Shown in pieces: positions 1 to 6,817 of a stretch of DNA of 32,914 bases. Both the position numbers and the translations under genes were made by a program. Below the pieces are notes generated by a model. That model did not search any database. It saw only the letters and a list, made by a program, of their open reading frames with translations, and had not been told where the DNA came from. Location of the stretch: positions 1-32,914 of the forward strand of contig JAZRJL010000054.1 of the NCBI GenBank assembly GCA_045645805.1, written 5' to 3'. The stretch's first letter is position 1. The number at the start of each line of letters is the position of its first letter. The stretch comes from SIG440 sp045645805. Lineage in GTDB: Bacteria; Bacillota; Clostridia; Monoglobales; Monoglobaceae.

Positions 1-84
1 AGGTTTAAAAAGCTCGTGAACCATACCCAGAACTGCATAACAGTCAGCATCCGTATTGACAATAATACGTACGGCAAATAAATC
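1..84 (-). pseudogene. relA: Continuation of the relA reading frame after the in-frame stop
   Basis: The 28 codons between the TAG and the window edge read DLFAVRIIVNTDADCY and on to VHELFKP in the same frame. This is the expected start of the RelA/SpoT synthetase domain. There is no frameshift, only one stop codon. No new ribosome binding site or start codon is visible after the stop. The rest of the gene (synthetase, TGS and ACT regions) would lie outside the window. Confidence 0.8.
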
Positions 85-861
85 CTAAAGTTCGTCCATG
101 GTCTTGTTCTGCATGAACATCTTACGGTAGATACTGTAAAAATGCTTTGCTCTGCCTTCAACATGAGATTCAATATCAAGGCGTTCAAGACGTGTTTGCA
201 AAAGTGCAATAATATCTTCAATATATTTTTCACGTTCACTTTGTTTCTGGCTTATTTTATCAACAATCTCGTAATAACCGATTGGGTCAATATACTTAAG
301 AGAAAGGTCTTCAAGCTCCATCTTTATCTTTGACATACCAAGACGGTGTGCAAGTGGTGCAAATACCTCAAGGGTTTCCCTTGCTTTTTCTCTTTGCTTT
401 GGTTCGGGCATAGATTTAAGAGTTCTGAGGTTATGAAGGCGGTCAGCAAGCTTAATAACTATAACTCGAACATCATTTGCCATTGCAAGGAACATTTTTC
501 TCAAATTTTCAATTTGCTGTTCCTCATTAGAGGTATACGGAATTTTGCCAAGCTTGGTAACACCTGCAACAAGCAACGAAATAACCTCTCCGAATTCACG
601 GGTTATATCCTCCTCTGTTGTCTCGGTATCCTCAACAATGTCATGAAGAAGCGCAGCTGCAATTGAACTTACATCAAGCTCCATATCTGCCAAAATATTT
701 GCAACAGCTACCGGATGAATAAAAAACGGTTCGCCTGAAACGCGAAGCTGGCCCTCGTGGCCAGCTTTTGAATATTCAAAAGCTTTAATCACGGGGCCTA
801 AATCAGCTGTTGGGTTATATTTTTTTATTTTATCAAGAAGTTGTTCAAGCATACGCTCCAT
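85..861 (-). CDS. relA: RelA/SpoT family ppGpp enzyme, N-terminal hydrolase part ending at a premature TAG
   Basis: In a complete enzyme this family makes and degrades (p)ppGpp, the stringent-response alarmone. The 258 residues before the stop hold an apparently complete HD hydrolase domain: the HD motif sits in ALLHDIVEDT (about residue 70) and the later conserved stretch in IKLADRLHNLRTL (about 137). The protein ends at MDEL, just where the synthetase domain begins. The codon at 85-87 is TAG where family members have Tyr (E/LYDLxAVR), and the same frame continues with DLFAVRIIVNTDADCY to the window edge. Full-length relatives are about 700 to 740 residues. If the stop is real, the product would be hydrolase-only. 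The start at 861 has a modest GAAGTGA site upstream. recJ ends 4 nt before it, so the two genes are probably co-transcribed. The family call is certain; whether the stop is biological is not. Confidence 0.9.
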   Translation of the reverse strand: MERMLEQLLDKIKKYNPTADLGPVIKAFEYSKAGHEGQLRVSGEPFFIHPVAVANILADMELDVSSIAAALLHDIVEDTETTEEDITREFGEVISLLVAGVTKLGKIPYTSNEEQQIENLRKMFLAMANDVRVIVIKLADRLHNLRTLKSMPEPKQREKARETLEVFAPLAHRLGMSKIKMELEDLSLKYIDPIGYYEIVDKISQKQSEREKYIEDIIALLQTRLERLDIESHVEGRAKHFYSIYRKMFMQNKTMDEL

Positions 862-865
862 AATT

Positions 866-2572
866 TTAGTTCACTTCCGCAAGTTTAATGTCCTTTAAAA
901 TAAGCTGTACATTTTTGTAACCCTTATAATCATTGATATCAATACCGAATGCAACATTTATAAAGTCACCTTCCTTAAGATGATTATAATATTCACCCAT
1001 ACCGAAACCAACAGCATCAAGGAATTTGCCTTCCTTAAGCAAGGTCATTCTCAAATGCTTATTTTCACTCATAGTGCTTATTTTATGAATTTTTATGTTC
1101 TTTACCGCAAATACAGGTGAAGGATTTTCAACACCAAATGGCTGAAGTCTGTTAATCTCATCAACCGTATCAAGAGTAATATAGGTCGGCTTGATAATTG
1201 CATCAATTGAAATTGTGGGTATAAGTGATTTTTCATCAATCTTAACAGATGCATTTTTGTTGATTGCTGCACGGAATTCTTCAATTTTGTCAGTCTTAAT
1301 TGAAAGACCTGCAGCAAGCTCATGTCCTCCGAATTTTTCAAGCAAATCACTGCAATTTTCCAATGCCTCAAAAAGATTATATCCGCTTATACTTCTTCCC
1401 GAGCCTTTTGCCTCTTCTCCATCAATAGCAAAAAGAATTGATGGTTTATAAAACTTTTCGGTAATTTTTGAAGAAACTATTCCCACTATGCCATGGTGCC
1501 AGTTTTCATGAGGAATAATAAGAACCTGGTCATCTTTAATCTGAGGATTATTTTCAATATATTCAAGAGCTTCGGCAAACATCTTTTGCTCTGTCTGCTG
1601 TCTTATTGTATTTTCTTCACAAAGCCCCTCTGCAAGTGCATAGGCCTTTTGAGAATCGTCCGTTAAAAACATCTCAACACTGCGTGATGCACAACCAAGT
1701 CGTCCGCTTGCATTTATTCTTGGGGCAATAATATAGCCGATTGTTGAGGTAGTAATCGCCTTGCTGTTTGTAATGGAAACATCAAGAAGTGCCTTAAGAC
1801 CTACATTTTTGGTTTCCTTAAATCTTTTAAGACCTTCGGTTACCATAATCCTGTTTTCGTCTACCAAAGGTGAAATATCAGCAACTGTACCAAGGCAAAT
1901 AAGATCAGCATACATTTTAAGCAGACTTTCTACCGAGCTGTCCTCTGCTAAAGCCTGAATAAGCTTAAATGCTACACCTACTCCTGCAAGATTTTTGAAT
2001 GGATACTTACAATCCTTACGTTTGGGGTCGATAGCCGCAAATGCATCAGGAATAACCTCTTTACATTCATGATGGTCTGTGATAATAATATCCATTCCGA
2101 TACTTTTTGCATATTCTGTTTCGTCAACAGCTGTTATACCTGTATCAACGGTAATTACAACCTTTGTTCCGCTTGCTTTTATTTTGTCCAAAGCTTCACG
2201 GTTTACTCCGTATCCTTCCTGAATACGGTCAGGAACATAGTAATCAACCTCAAAGCCCATTCCCATAAGATGCTTATAGAGAATTGCTATACTTGTAATA
2301 CCGTCAACATCATAATCTCCGTAGATTGTAATCTTTTCGCTTTTTTCCTTTGCATCACGAATACGCGAAACAGCCTTATCCATATCTTTAAGCAAATAAG
2401 GGTCATGAAGATTATTAATATTGCAATTTAAAAATTCACCAATCTCCGTATCACCTGTAATTCCTCTGTTATATAGAATTATAGAAGTAAGTGGCGATAT
2501 ATGAAACTCTTTTGAAATTTCAATAACACGGTTTTTGTCGAATTCTTTAAGTAACCAATTTCTCTGTAACAT
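866..2572 (-). CDS. recJ: Single-stranded-DNA-specific 5'-3' exonuclease RecJ
   Basis: RecJ degrades single-stranded DNA from the 5' end in recombinational repair, mismatch repair and stalled-fork processing. The product is 568 residues, the short form of the family. DHH phosphoesterase motifs are visible in order: IYGDYDVDGITS (about residue 85), VITVDTG, then ITDHHE carrying the DHH signature. Further on come the DHHA1-like GRSISGYNLFEAL and FGGHELAAGL, then a C-terminal OB-like region. I place the start at the ATG at 2572 because AGGAGA lies 6 nt upstream; the frame stays open to an ATG at 2608 that lacks a good site. It lies between mutS2 (92 nt upstream) and relA (4 nt downstream). In many Clostridia apt lies between recJ and relA; it is absent here. 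Confidence 0.95.
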   Translation of the reverse strand: MLQRNWLLKEFDKNRVIEISKEFHISPLTSIILYNRGITGDTEIGEFLNCNINNLHDPYLLKDMDKAVSRIRDAKEKSEKITIYGDYDVDGITSIAILYKHLMGMGFEVDYYVPDRIQEGYGVNREALDKIKASGTKVVITVDTGITAVDETEYAKSIGMDIIITDHHECKEVIPDAFAAIDPKRKDCKYPFKNLAGVGVAFKLIQALAEDSSVESLLKMYADLICLGTVADISPLVDENRIMVTEGLKRFKETKNVGLKALLDVSITNSKAITTSTIGYIIAPRINASGRLGCASRSVEMFLTDDSQKAYALAEGLCEENTIRQQTEQKMFAEALEYIENNPQIKDDQVLIIPHENWHHGIVGIVSSKITEKFYKPSILFAIDGEEAKGSGRSISGYNLFEALENCSDLLEKFGGHELAAGLSIKTDKIEEFRAAINKNASVKIDEKSLIPTISIDAIIKPTYITLDTVDEINRLQPFGVENPSPVFAVKNIKIHKISTMSENKHLRMTLLKEGKFLDAVGFGMGEYYNHLKEGDFINVAFGIDINDYKGYKNVQLILKDIKLAEVN

Positions 2573-2664
2573 ACTTTTTCTCCTAAATGTTAATTCTTTA
2601 ACTGTCATAATAACATATTTTCAGCAAAAAAACAACACCTTTTTTATAAATTTTGTCAAAATCA

Positions 2665-5031
2665 TTAATTTTTAAGTTCTACAACTGTTACACCGTTCTC
2701 GCCTTCACCAAATTTACCATTGCGGAAGCTCTTAACATGGGGGTGACGGCGAAGCATATCCTGAATTCCACTTCGTAATACCCCTGTACCTTTTCCATGA
2801 ATAAGTGTTACGTTGGAAAGCGATGACATTACAGCGGTATCCAGAAAAATATCAACCTCCATAAGTGCCTCTTCAAGCAGCATCCCCCTAAGGTCAATTT
2901 CGGTTTTTGCAGTTTTTGTTCCGCCTGAAACATTTTTTTGGGGTATAAACCTTGCAATATTTTTCTTGGTTTCATCCTCTAAAATAACAAGATTAGAAAG
3001 CTTTGCACCTGTTTTCATAATACCCATCTGAATAACGGCAGTTCCTGCTTTTTTGTCAATTGTCAATATTGTACCCTTTTCATTTAAATCCACTATCAGC
3101 ACCGACATTCCGGGCTTAAATGCATTAACATTAACCTTTTGTCCCGAAACCGGTTTAGAAGGCACAGGTGCTTTCTTTTTATTTTTAATTTTTATGTTAA
3201 GCTCTTTGCGTACCTCTTCCATAGCTTTAAGAGCTTCTTTTTCGTCTTTTTCTTTTTGAAGCGCCCGCATAGTGCTGACAATTTCCTCGGTTTCCTTCTT
3301 TGCCCTTTCAAGAATTTCCTCAGCCTTTTTGTTTGCACGTTCTATAATTTTTTCACGTTCTTTTTCCAAAGCACGTCTTTCGTTTTTTAATTCTGCCCTG
3401 AGTGCCGCTGCTTCATTCTTGAGGTGCTCCTGCTTTATTTTTGCAGTTTCCGAAGTTCTTCTGTTTTCCTCTATACTTGAAAGTACATCTTCAAACTTTA
3501 CAGATTCCTTAGTAAGAAGTTCTTTGGACTTATCAATAATAAAATCAGAAAGACCAAGCTTTTTGGAAATTGCAAATGCATTACTTTTGCCCGGAATACC
3601 TATAAGAAGTCTGTATGTCGGACTTAGTGTATTTATATCAAATTCACAAGATGCATTTTCAACACGTTCTGCAGAAAGTGCATAAATTTTAAGCTCGCTG
3701 TAATGGGTTGTTGCTACCGTTTTCGCCCCTGCGTTCTTTACATATTCTAAAATAGCATTGGCAAGTGCAGCACCCTCAACAGGGTCAGTTCCCGCACCAA
3801 GCTCATCAAATAATATAAGGGACTCTGCCGTAAAACATTCAAGGATATTTACTATATTCTTCATATGAGCCGAAAAAGTACTAAGACTTTGTTCGATGCT
3901 CTGTTCATCACCTATATCGGCATAAACTCCGTCGAAAACCGAAAGTACAGTTCCGTCACCCGCAGGAACATGAAGTCCTGCCTGAGCCATAATGGTAAAA
4001 AGCCCCACTGTTTTTAACACAACGGTTTTACCGCCTGTGTTAGGACCGGTTACCACAAGTGTATCAAAACTATAACCCAAATTTATATCCTGCGGAACTA
4101 CTTTTTGAGAGTCTATAAGCGGATGTCTGCCCTTTTTAATATTGATTTTTCCATCAGAATTCATTTCAGGACAAACTGCTTTTTGTTTTACAGAAAGCTT
4201 TGCCTTTGCAAAAACAAAGTCAATATCAATTATTGTTTCATAATTATATTTAACAGGGTCAGCAATTTCAGCAACAACCGCTGTAAGCTCGGCAAGAATC
4301 TTTTCTATCTCTGCTTTTTCCTTTACCGAAAGGGTTTGAAGCTCATTGTTGGCATCAACAACGCCTGATGGTTCCACAAACAATGTTCCACCTGAAGCCG
4401 ACATATCATGAACAATTCCCGGAACATCACCCTTACATTCAGCCTTAACAGGTACAACATATCTGTCATTTCTAAGCGTAACTATGGGGTCCTGTAAGAA
4501 TTTAAGATAATGCGGAGAATGAATCATATTATTTAAAATATCTTTTATCTTGTCACCTGTACGGCGGATTTTTCGTCTTATATTCGAAAGCTCTGTACTT
4601 GCAGAATCCGCAATTTCTTCTTCTGATATAACAGCCGAGCTTATCCTGTTTTCAGCATCGCTACACGGGGTAAGAAAATTAAAATACTTAGATGTTTCGT
4701 CAGTTGCTGTATCGTTGTACTTTTTCAATCTTTGAGTACATTTTAAAACCGCTGCAATATTTAAAAGTTCCGCCGCAGATAATGTGCCTCCAATTTCAAT
4801 ACGCTTAAGTGCCGGCAAGACCGGTAATATGCGTGAAATTGGCGGTGCACCAAATTTACACAATGAAACAACGGCTTTATCAGTTTCCATCAAAAGCTCC
4901 TTTACGGTTTTCATCTCGGTGCATGGCAAAAGAGACAGAGCTTTGTTTTTTGTTTCGTCATTAACACAAAGATCTGCAAGCATTGCACATATTTTATCAA
5001 ATTCTAAAGTTTTAAGGTTCTTCTCGTTCAT
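2665..5031 (-). CDS. mutS2: Endonuclease MutS2 (MutS family ATPase with C-terminal Smr domain)
   Basis: MutS2 is a MutS-family ATPase that acts on recombination intermediates and, in Bacillus, on collided ribosomes; it is not the mismatch-repair MutS. At 788 residues it is full length. Visible parts are the Walker A motif TGPNTGGKT (about residue 335), Walker B LILFDELGAGTDP (about 410), and a long charged coiled-coil (about 520-620). The C-terminal Smr nuclease domain begins at IDLRGMLLEEAL and contains the HGKGTG motif. The start at 5031 has AAGGGA upstream. A good promoter lies at 5067-5095, so this is likely the first gene of the mutS2-recJ-relA unit. Confidence 0.97.
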   Translation of the reverse strand: MNEKNLKTLEFDKICAMLADLCVNDETKNKALSLLPCTEMKTVKELLMETDKAVVSLCKFGAPPISRILPVLPALKRIEIGGTLSAAELLNIAAVLKCTQRLKKYNDTATDETSKYFNFLTPCSDAENRISSAVISEEEIADSASTELSNIRRKIRRTGDKIKDILNNMIHSPHYLKFLQDPIVTLRNDRYVVPVKAECKGDVPGIVHDMSASGGTLFVEPSGVVDANNELQTLSVKEKAEIEKILAELTAVVAEIADPVKYNYETIIDIDFVFAKAKLSVKQKAVCPEMNSDGKINIKKGRHPLIDSQKVVPQDINLGYSFDTLVVTGPNTGGKTVVLKTVGLFTIMAQAGLHVPAGDGTVLSVFDGVYADIGDEQSIEQSLSTFSAHMKNIVNILECFTAESLILFDELGAGTDPVEGAALANAILEYVKNAGAKTVATTHYSELKIYALSAERVENASCEFDINTLSPTYRLLIGIPGKSNAFAISKKLGLSDFIIDKSKELLTKESVKFEDVLSSIEENRRTSETAKIKQEHLKNEAAALRAELKNERRALEKEREKIIERANKKAEEILERAKKETEEIVSTMRALQKEKDEKEALKAMEEVRKELNIKIKNKKKAPVPSKPVSGQKVNVNAFKPGMSVLIVDLNEKGTILTIDKKAGTAVIQMGIMKTGAKLSNLVILEDETKKNIARFIPQKNVSGGTKTAKTEIDLRGMLLEEALMEVDIFLDTAVMSSLSNVTLIHGKGTGVLRSGIQDMLRRHPHVKSFRNGKFGEGENGVTVVELKN

Positions 5032-5066
5032 AATTCCCTTTTCTTTCCGCTTAATTATTTATATTT

Positions 5067-5095
5067 AGTTTATCATAAAACCTTTATTATTGCAA
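5067..5095 (-). promoter_or_regulatory. Probable sigma-A promoter for mutS2
   Basis: On the minus strand TTGCAA (5095-5090) and TAAACT (5072-5067) are separated by exactly 17 nt. The predicted transcription start lies about 25 to 30 nt ahead of the mutS2 start codon. Confidence 0.6.
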
Positions 5096-5118
5096 CTGTT
5101 TTAGCCTTATATCCTATT

Positions 5119-5147
5119 TTAACATATTTACCTCAAAAACATATACT
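5119..5147 (+). promoter_or_regulatory. Candidate promoter for the small membrane-anchored protein
   Basis: TTAACA (5119-5124) and TATACT (5142-5147) are separated by 17 nt. The implied leader would be only about 12 nt and would start at or within the ribosome binding site, so this is tentative. Confidence 0.4.
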
Positions 5148-5165
5148 TAAATCGAGGTGAAACAA

Positions 5166-5480
5166 ATGTATGCTTTAAATCTTTTGACCGCAATTTTATC
5201 TGTTTCTGTAATATGTATATGTTTTTTAATAGTATTTAACAAAAAAACATCTAAATATAAAAAAAATACACCCTCATATACAATCCTTTTTGTAACAAAC
5301 AATGAGGATTGTATTGAAGGCGTGTTAAGACAATTAATATATAAGCTAAATACATATAAAAACTATAATGAAAAAATCATTGTCGTTAGCCTTAACTCGA
5401 CCGACCAAACATTATATATTTTAAAAAAGCTATCGCAAAAATACAATTTTATTTATTTGCCGCAAAAAACAAAACTCTGA
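5166..5480 (+). CDS. Small membrane-anchored protein resembling the first part of a GT2-type glycosyltransferase fold
   Basis: The product is 104 residues. The start is the ATG at 5166, which has GAGGTGA 5 nt upstream; the frame is also open from a GTG that overlaps that site. The N-terminus is one hydrophobic segment (LLTAILSVSVICICFLIVF), so the protein is probably membrane-anchored with its soluble part in the cytoplasm. The soluble part has a strand-helix-strand rhythm: YTILFVTNNED, a helix, KIIVVSLNSTDQT, then LYILKKLSQKYNFIYLP. This follows the start of GT2 transferases (NEE...IVVDDGSTDGT...ILK). The DxD and acceptor regions are missing, so catalysis is unlikely. I do not recognise a named family. 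It is divergent from mutS2 and convergent with the 42-residue peptide gene. Confidence 0.7.
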   Translation: MYALNLLTAILSVSVICICFLIVFNKKTSKYKKNTPSYTILFVTNNEDCIEGVLRQLIYKLNTYKNYNEKIIVVSLNSTDQTLYILKKLSQKYNFIYLPQKTKL

Positions 5481-5485
5481 TAAAA

Positions 5486-5614
5486 CTATATAAGCATAGC
5501 CAAAACAAGAGCACCTGTAATGTTTCCATTTTCAGCAAAAGCACCTACCACAAGGATTGAAACCAAAAATACAAATCTAAAAAACTTCTTTTTGTTAAAT
5601 TTTACTTTTTTCAT
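5486..5614 (-). CDS. 42-residue cationic/hydrophobic membrane peptide, divergent from the S24 repressor
   Basis: This short frame has a strong site (AAAGGAAG about 7 nt before the ATG at 5614) and ends in TAG. The peptide starts with a basic stretch (KKVKFNKKKFFR), followed by a hydrophobic segment (FVFLVSILVVGAFA), a short polar turn (ENGNIT) and a second hydrophobic stretch (GALVLAMLI). This fits an inner-membrane peptide or hairpin, and could also be read as a signal peptide with a short remainder. A TTGACA-17-TATTGT promoter sits at 5700-5728 with one repressor-like hexamer in its spacer. I do not recognise the family. By position and size it resembles damage-inducible small membrane peptides controlled by self-cleaving repressors, but that is inference from context only. 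Confidence 0.65.
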   Translation of the reverse strand: MKKVKFNKKKFFRFVFLVSILVVGAFAENGNITGALVLAMLI

Positions 5615-5651
5615 AATAATACTTCCTTTCAAATTTAGAAGATATTGTTTT

Positions 5652-5763
5652 CGAAACTTATTAAAGTTAATTTGTTTCGTATTTCTTAACTTTTTCTATA
5701 CAATAACACATTTTTGTTTCGTTGTCAATAACTTTTTTAAAAATATTTTACAAAATTCGAAAC
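5652..5763. promoter_or_regulatory. Four CGAAAC sites around the divergent promoters: candidate repressor operators
   Basis: CGAAAC occurs at 5652-5657 (plus), 5674-5679 (minus), 5716-5721 (minus) and 5758-5763 (plus). Spacings are 22, 42 and 42 bp, close to 2, 4 and 4 turns of the DNA helix, so all sites face nearly the same side. The 5758 site abuts the -35 of the repressor promoter and the 5716 site is inside the peptide promoter. The first and last sites sit in the short palindromes TTTCGAAA and TTCGAA. The likely binder is the S24 repressor next door. Confidence 0.5.
5700..5728 (-). promoter_or_regulatory. Promoter of the 42-residue peptide gene
   Basis: On the minus strand a perfect TTGACA (5728-5723) is followed after 17 nt by TATTGT (5705-5700). 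The spacer contains one CGAAAC hexamer (5721-5716), and two more lie downstream of the expected transcription start. The leader would be about 80 nt. Confidence 0.6.
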
Positions 5764-5769
5764 TTTTTC

Positions 5770-5798
5770 TTGCAATTATGAAAAAAGTGTGATATACT
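5770..5798 (+). promoter_or_regulatory. Promoter of the S24 repressor gene
   Basis: TTGCAA (5770-5775) and TATACT (5793-5798) are separated by exactly 17 nt. The gene's ribosome binding site follows at 5823-5828. The nearest candidate operator ends 6 nt upstream of the -35 element. Confidence 0.7.
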
Positions 5799-5837
5799 TA
5801 CAATATAAAACAGAAAATTGTTAAGGAGTTGAATGAC

Positions 5838-6494
5838 TTGTACAGTTTTGGTGACAAATTAAAAGAATGCAGACGTGCAAAAAATATGACTCTTGAAGAG
5901 CTTGCAATGAAATATAACAGACGATTTGACGGCGGTTTAAGCAAGGGAACCTTGTCAAAATACGAAAACAACAAACAAGAACCTCTCGTAAGCGTGGTTA
6001 CCAACCTCACCGAGATACTTGACATATCCTCTGACTATCTTCTCGGCAGGACAGATAACCCACAGCTTAATGATACACTTCCTTCATCCGACGAAAATAA
6101 TAACGTGTATAATATCCCTGTCTTTGACAGCGTTTCTGCAGGATTTGGGAGACTTGCCGACAGCACCCCAAAGGATTTTGTGCCAACCTTTCTTCCCTAT
6201 GGCTCCTCGCCTGATGAATATGTGCGGATAAATGTTTCTGGTGACAGTATGTCTCCACTTATTGATGATGGAAGTCAAATTCTTGTCAGACTTCAGCCAA
6301 CAGCAGAAAACGGCTCGGTTGCGGTAGTCCTTCTTGACAATGAAGAGGCATTTGTCAAAAAGCTTAACTTCGGAATGAACTGGCTTGAGCTTGAATCTAT
6401 CAATCCATACTATCCTGTTAAACGATTTGAAAATTCTGATATTTCCCGAATTACCATTTTAGGTGTGGTAAAAGAAGTTACAAAATATCTTTAA
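5838..6494 (+). CDS. XRE-family repressor with S24 (LexA/CI-type) self-cleavage domain
   Basis: The product is a 218-residue transcription regulator of the CI/LexA self-cleaving kind. Residues about 3-70 form an XRE helix-turn-helix domain (FGDKLKECRRAKNMTLEELA, then GTLSKYENNKQEP). The C-terminal half is an S24 peptidase: cleavage site Ala101-Gly102 in SVSAGFG, nucleophile Ser137 in GDSMSP and general base Lys174 in AFVKKL. All three are intact. The start is the TTG at 5838, because AAGGAG (5823-5828) lies 9 nt upstream; the frame-open TTG at 5829 directly abuts that site. It is not a canonical LexA, which has a winged-helix N-terminus. Divergence from a small membrane peptide, with shared candidate operators, suggests it represses that gene and itself until DNA damage triggers cleavage. 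No phage structural genes are nearby. Confidence 0.92.
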   Translation: MYSFGDKLKECRRAKNMTLEELAMKYNRRFDGGLSKGTLSKYENNKQEPLVSVVTNLTEILDISSDYLLGRTDNPQLNDTLPSSDENNNVYNIPVFDSVSAGFGRLADSTPKDFVPTFLPYGSSPDEYVRINVSGDSMSPLIDDGSQILVRLQPTAENGSVAVVLLDNEEAFVKKLNFGMNWLELESINPYYPVKRFENSDISRITILGVVKEVTKYL

Positions 6495-6519
6495 TATATA
6501 ATCCTTAATTATGCAAAAA

Positions 6520-6560
6520 GGGGCTGTTTAAAAAGAAACACTTTTTAAACAGCCCCTTTT
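6520..6560 (+). terminator. Rho-independent terminator of the S24 repressor gene
   Basis: A perfect 16-bp stem, GGGGCTGTTTAAAAAG (6520-6535) with its complement (6541-6556), has the loop AAACA and is followed by TTTT. An A-run precedes the stem, so it may also work from the other strand. Confidence 0.9.
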
Positions 6561-6592
6561 CCAGGGGAAAGGAAAAATTGTTCCAGAATGAA

Positions 6593-6662
6593 CAAACTTA
6601 GCCAAAGCTTATGCTTTGGGTTACCCGACGGCGTACTTGTGTACGCCGAGCGGCGAAGTTTG
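6593..6662. repeat. Palindromic element, copy A (outer stem with two inner hairpins)
   Basis: CAAACTT (6593-6599) pairs with AAGTTTG (6656-6662) as the outer stem. Inside are CCAAAGC/GCTTTGG (6602-6608 and 6613-6619, loop TTAT) and CGGCGTAC/GTACGCCG (6629-6636 and 6641-6648, loop TTGT). The GC content stands out from its surroundings. A related element, with GCGAGCGGCGAA in place of the local GCCGAGCGGCGAA and a similar outer stem, lies at 18972-19027. Confidence 0.6.
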
Positions 6663-6668
6663 CTTATA

Positions 6669-6778
6669 GCAAAAAGGTCAAAATCTTAGAAAAATCGAAT
6701 TTTATAAGATTTTTCATCGTTTCAAATAAAATATATTATTTTATCTGTTAGTGTGACCTGATTTTCTTACCTTTTTGC
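6669..6778. repeat. Inverted repeat pair enclosing a further hairpin
   Basis: GCAAAAAGGT (6669-6678) has its perfect complement at 6769-6778. Just inside, both arms continue with a similar AAAATC stretch. The enclosed 90 bases contain a long AT-rich hairpin at 6680-6713. It could be a MITE-like remnant or a structured transcript end of the SLH operon. Confidence 0.45.
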
Positions 6779-6817
6779 AGTCTGGACTATTTTAACATCC
6801 CCTTTTTTTCATATTGT

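Larger units (their letters stand above)
6495..6817. other. Gene-free stretch between convergent genes, rich in palindromes
   Basis: These 323 bases between the repressor and the SLH gene hold the terminator at 6520-6560, a GC-rich folded element at 6593-6662 and an inverted repeat pair at 6669-6678 and 6769-6778. A block at 6761-6799 resembles one downstream of hflX. No open frame with a plausible ribosome binding site was found. Confidence 0.7.

Noticed and set aside
1..87. Reassigned TAG codon as explanation for the stop in relA
   Set aside because: TAG is the ordinary stop of the SLH protein, MacA-like adaptor, MacB-type ATPase, foldase and potA genes here (and of the 42-residue peptide), several with further stops just behind, so TAG is not generally read as an amino acid.
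3139..3685. Long plus-strand frames rich in Phe and Ser inside mutS2
   Set aside because: They mirror the Glu/Lys-rich coiled-coil of MutS2 on the opposite strand.
5652..5763. Standard Firmicutes LexA (SOS) boxes
   Set aside because: No CGAACnnnnGTTCG pattern is present. The repeated unit is CGAAAC, so the regulator is more likely the local S24 repressor.
5520..5792. 90-residue plus-strand open frame across the peptide gene and divergent promoters
   Set aside because: It starts without a ribosome binding site, overlaps both promoters and the better-supported minus-strand peptide, and has an AT-driven Phe/Leu/Asn composition.
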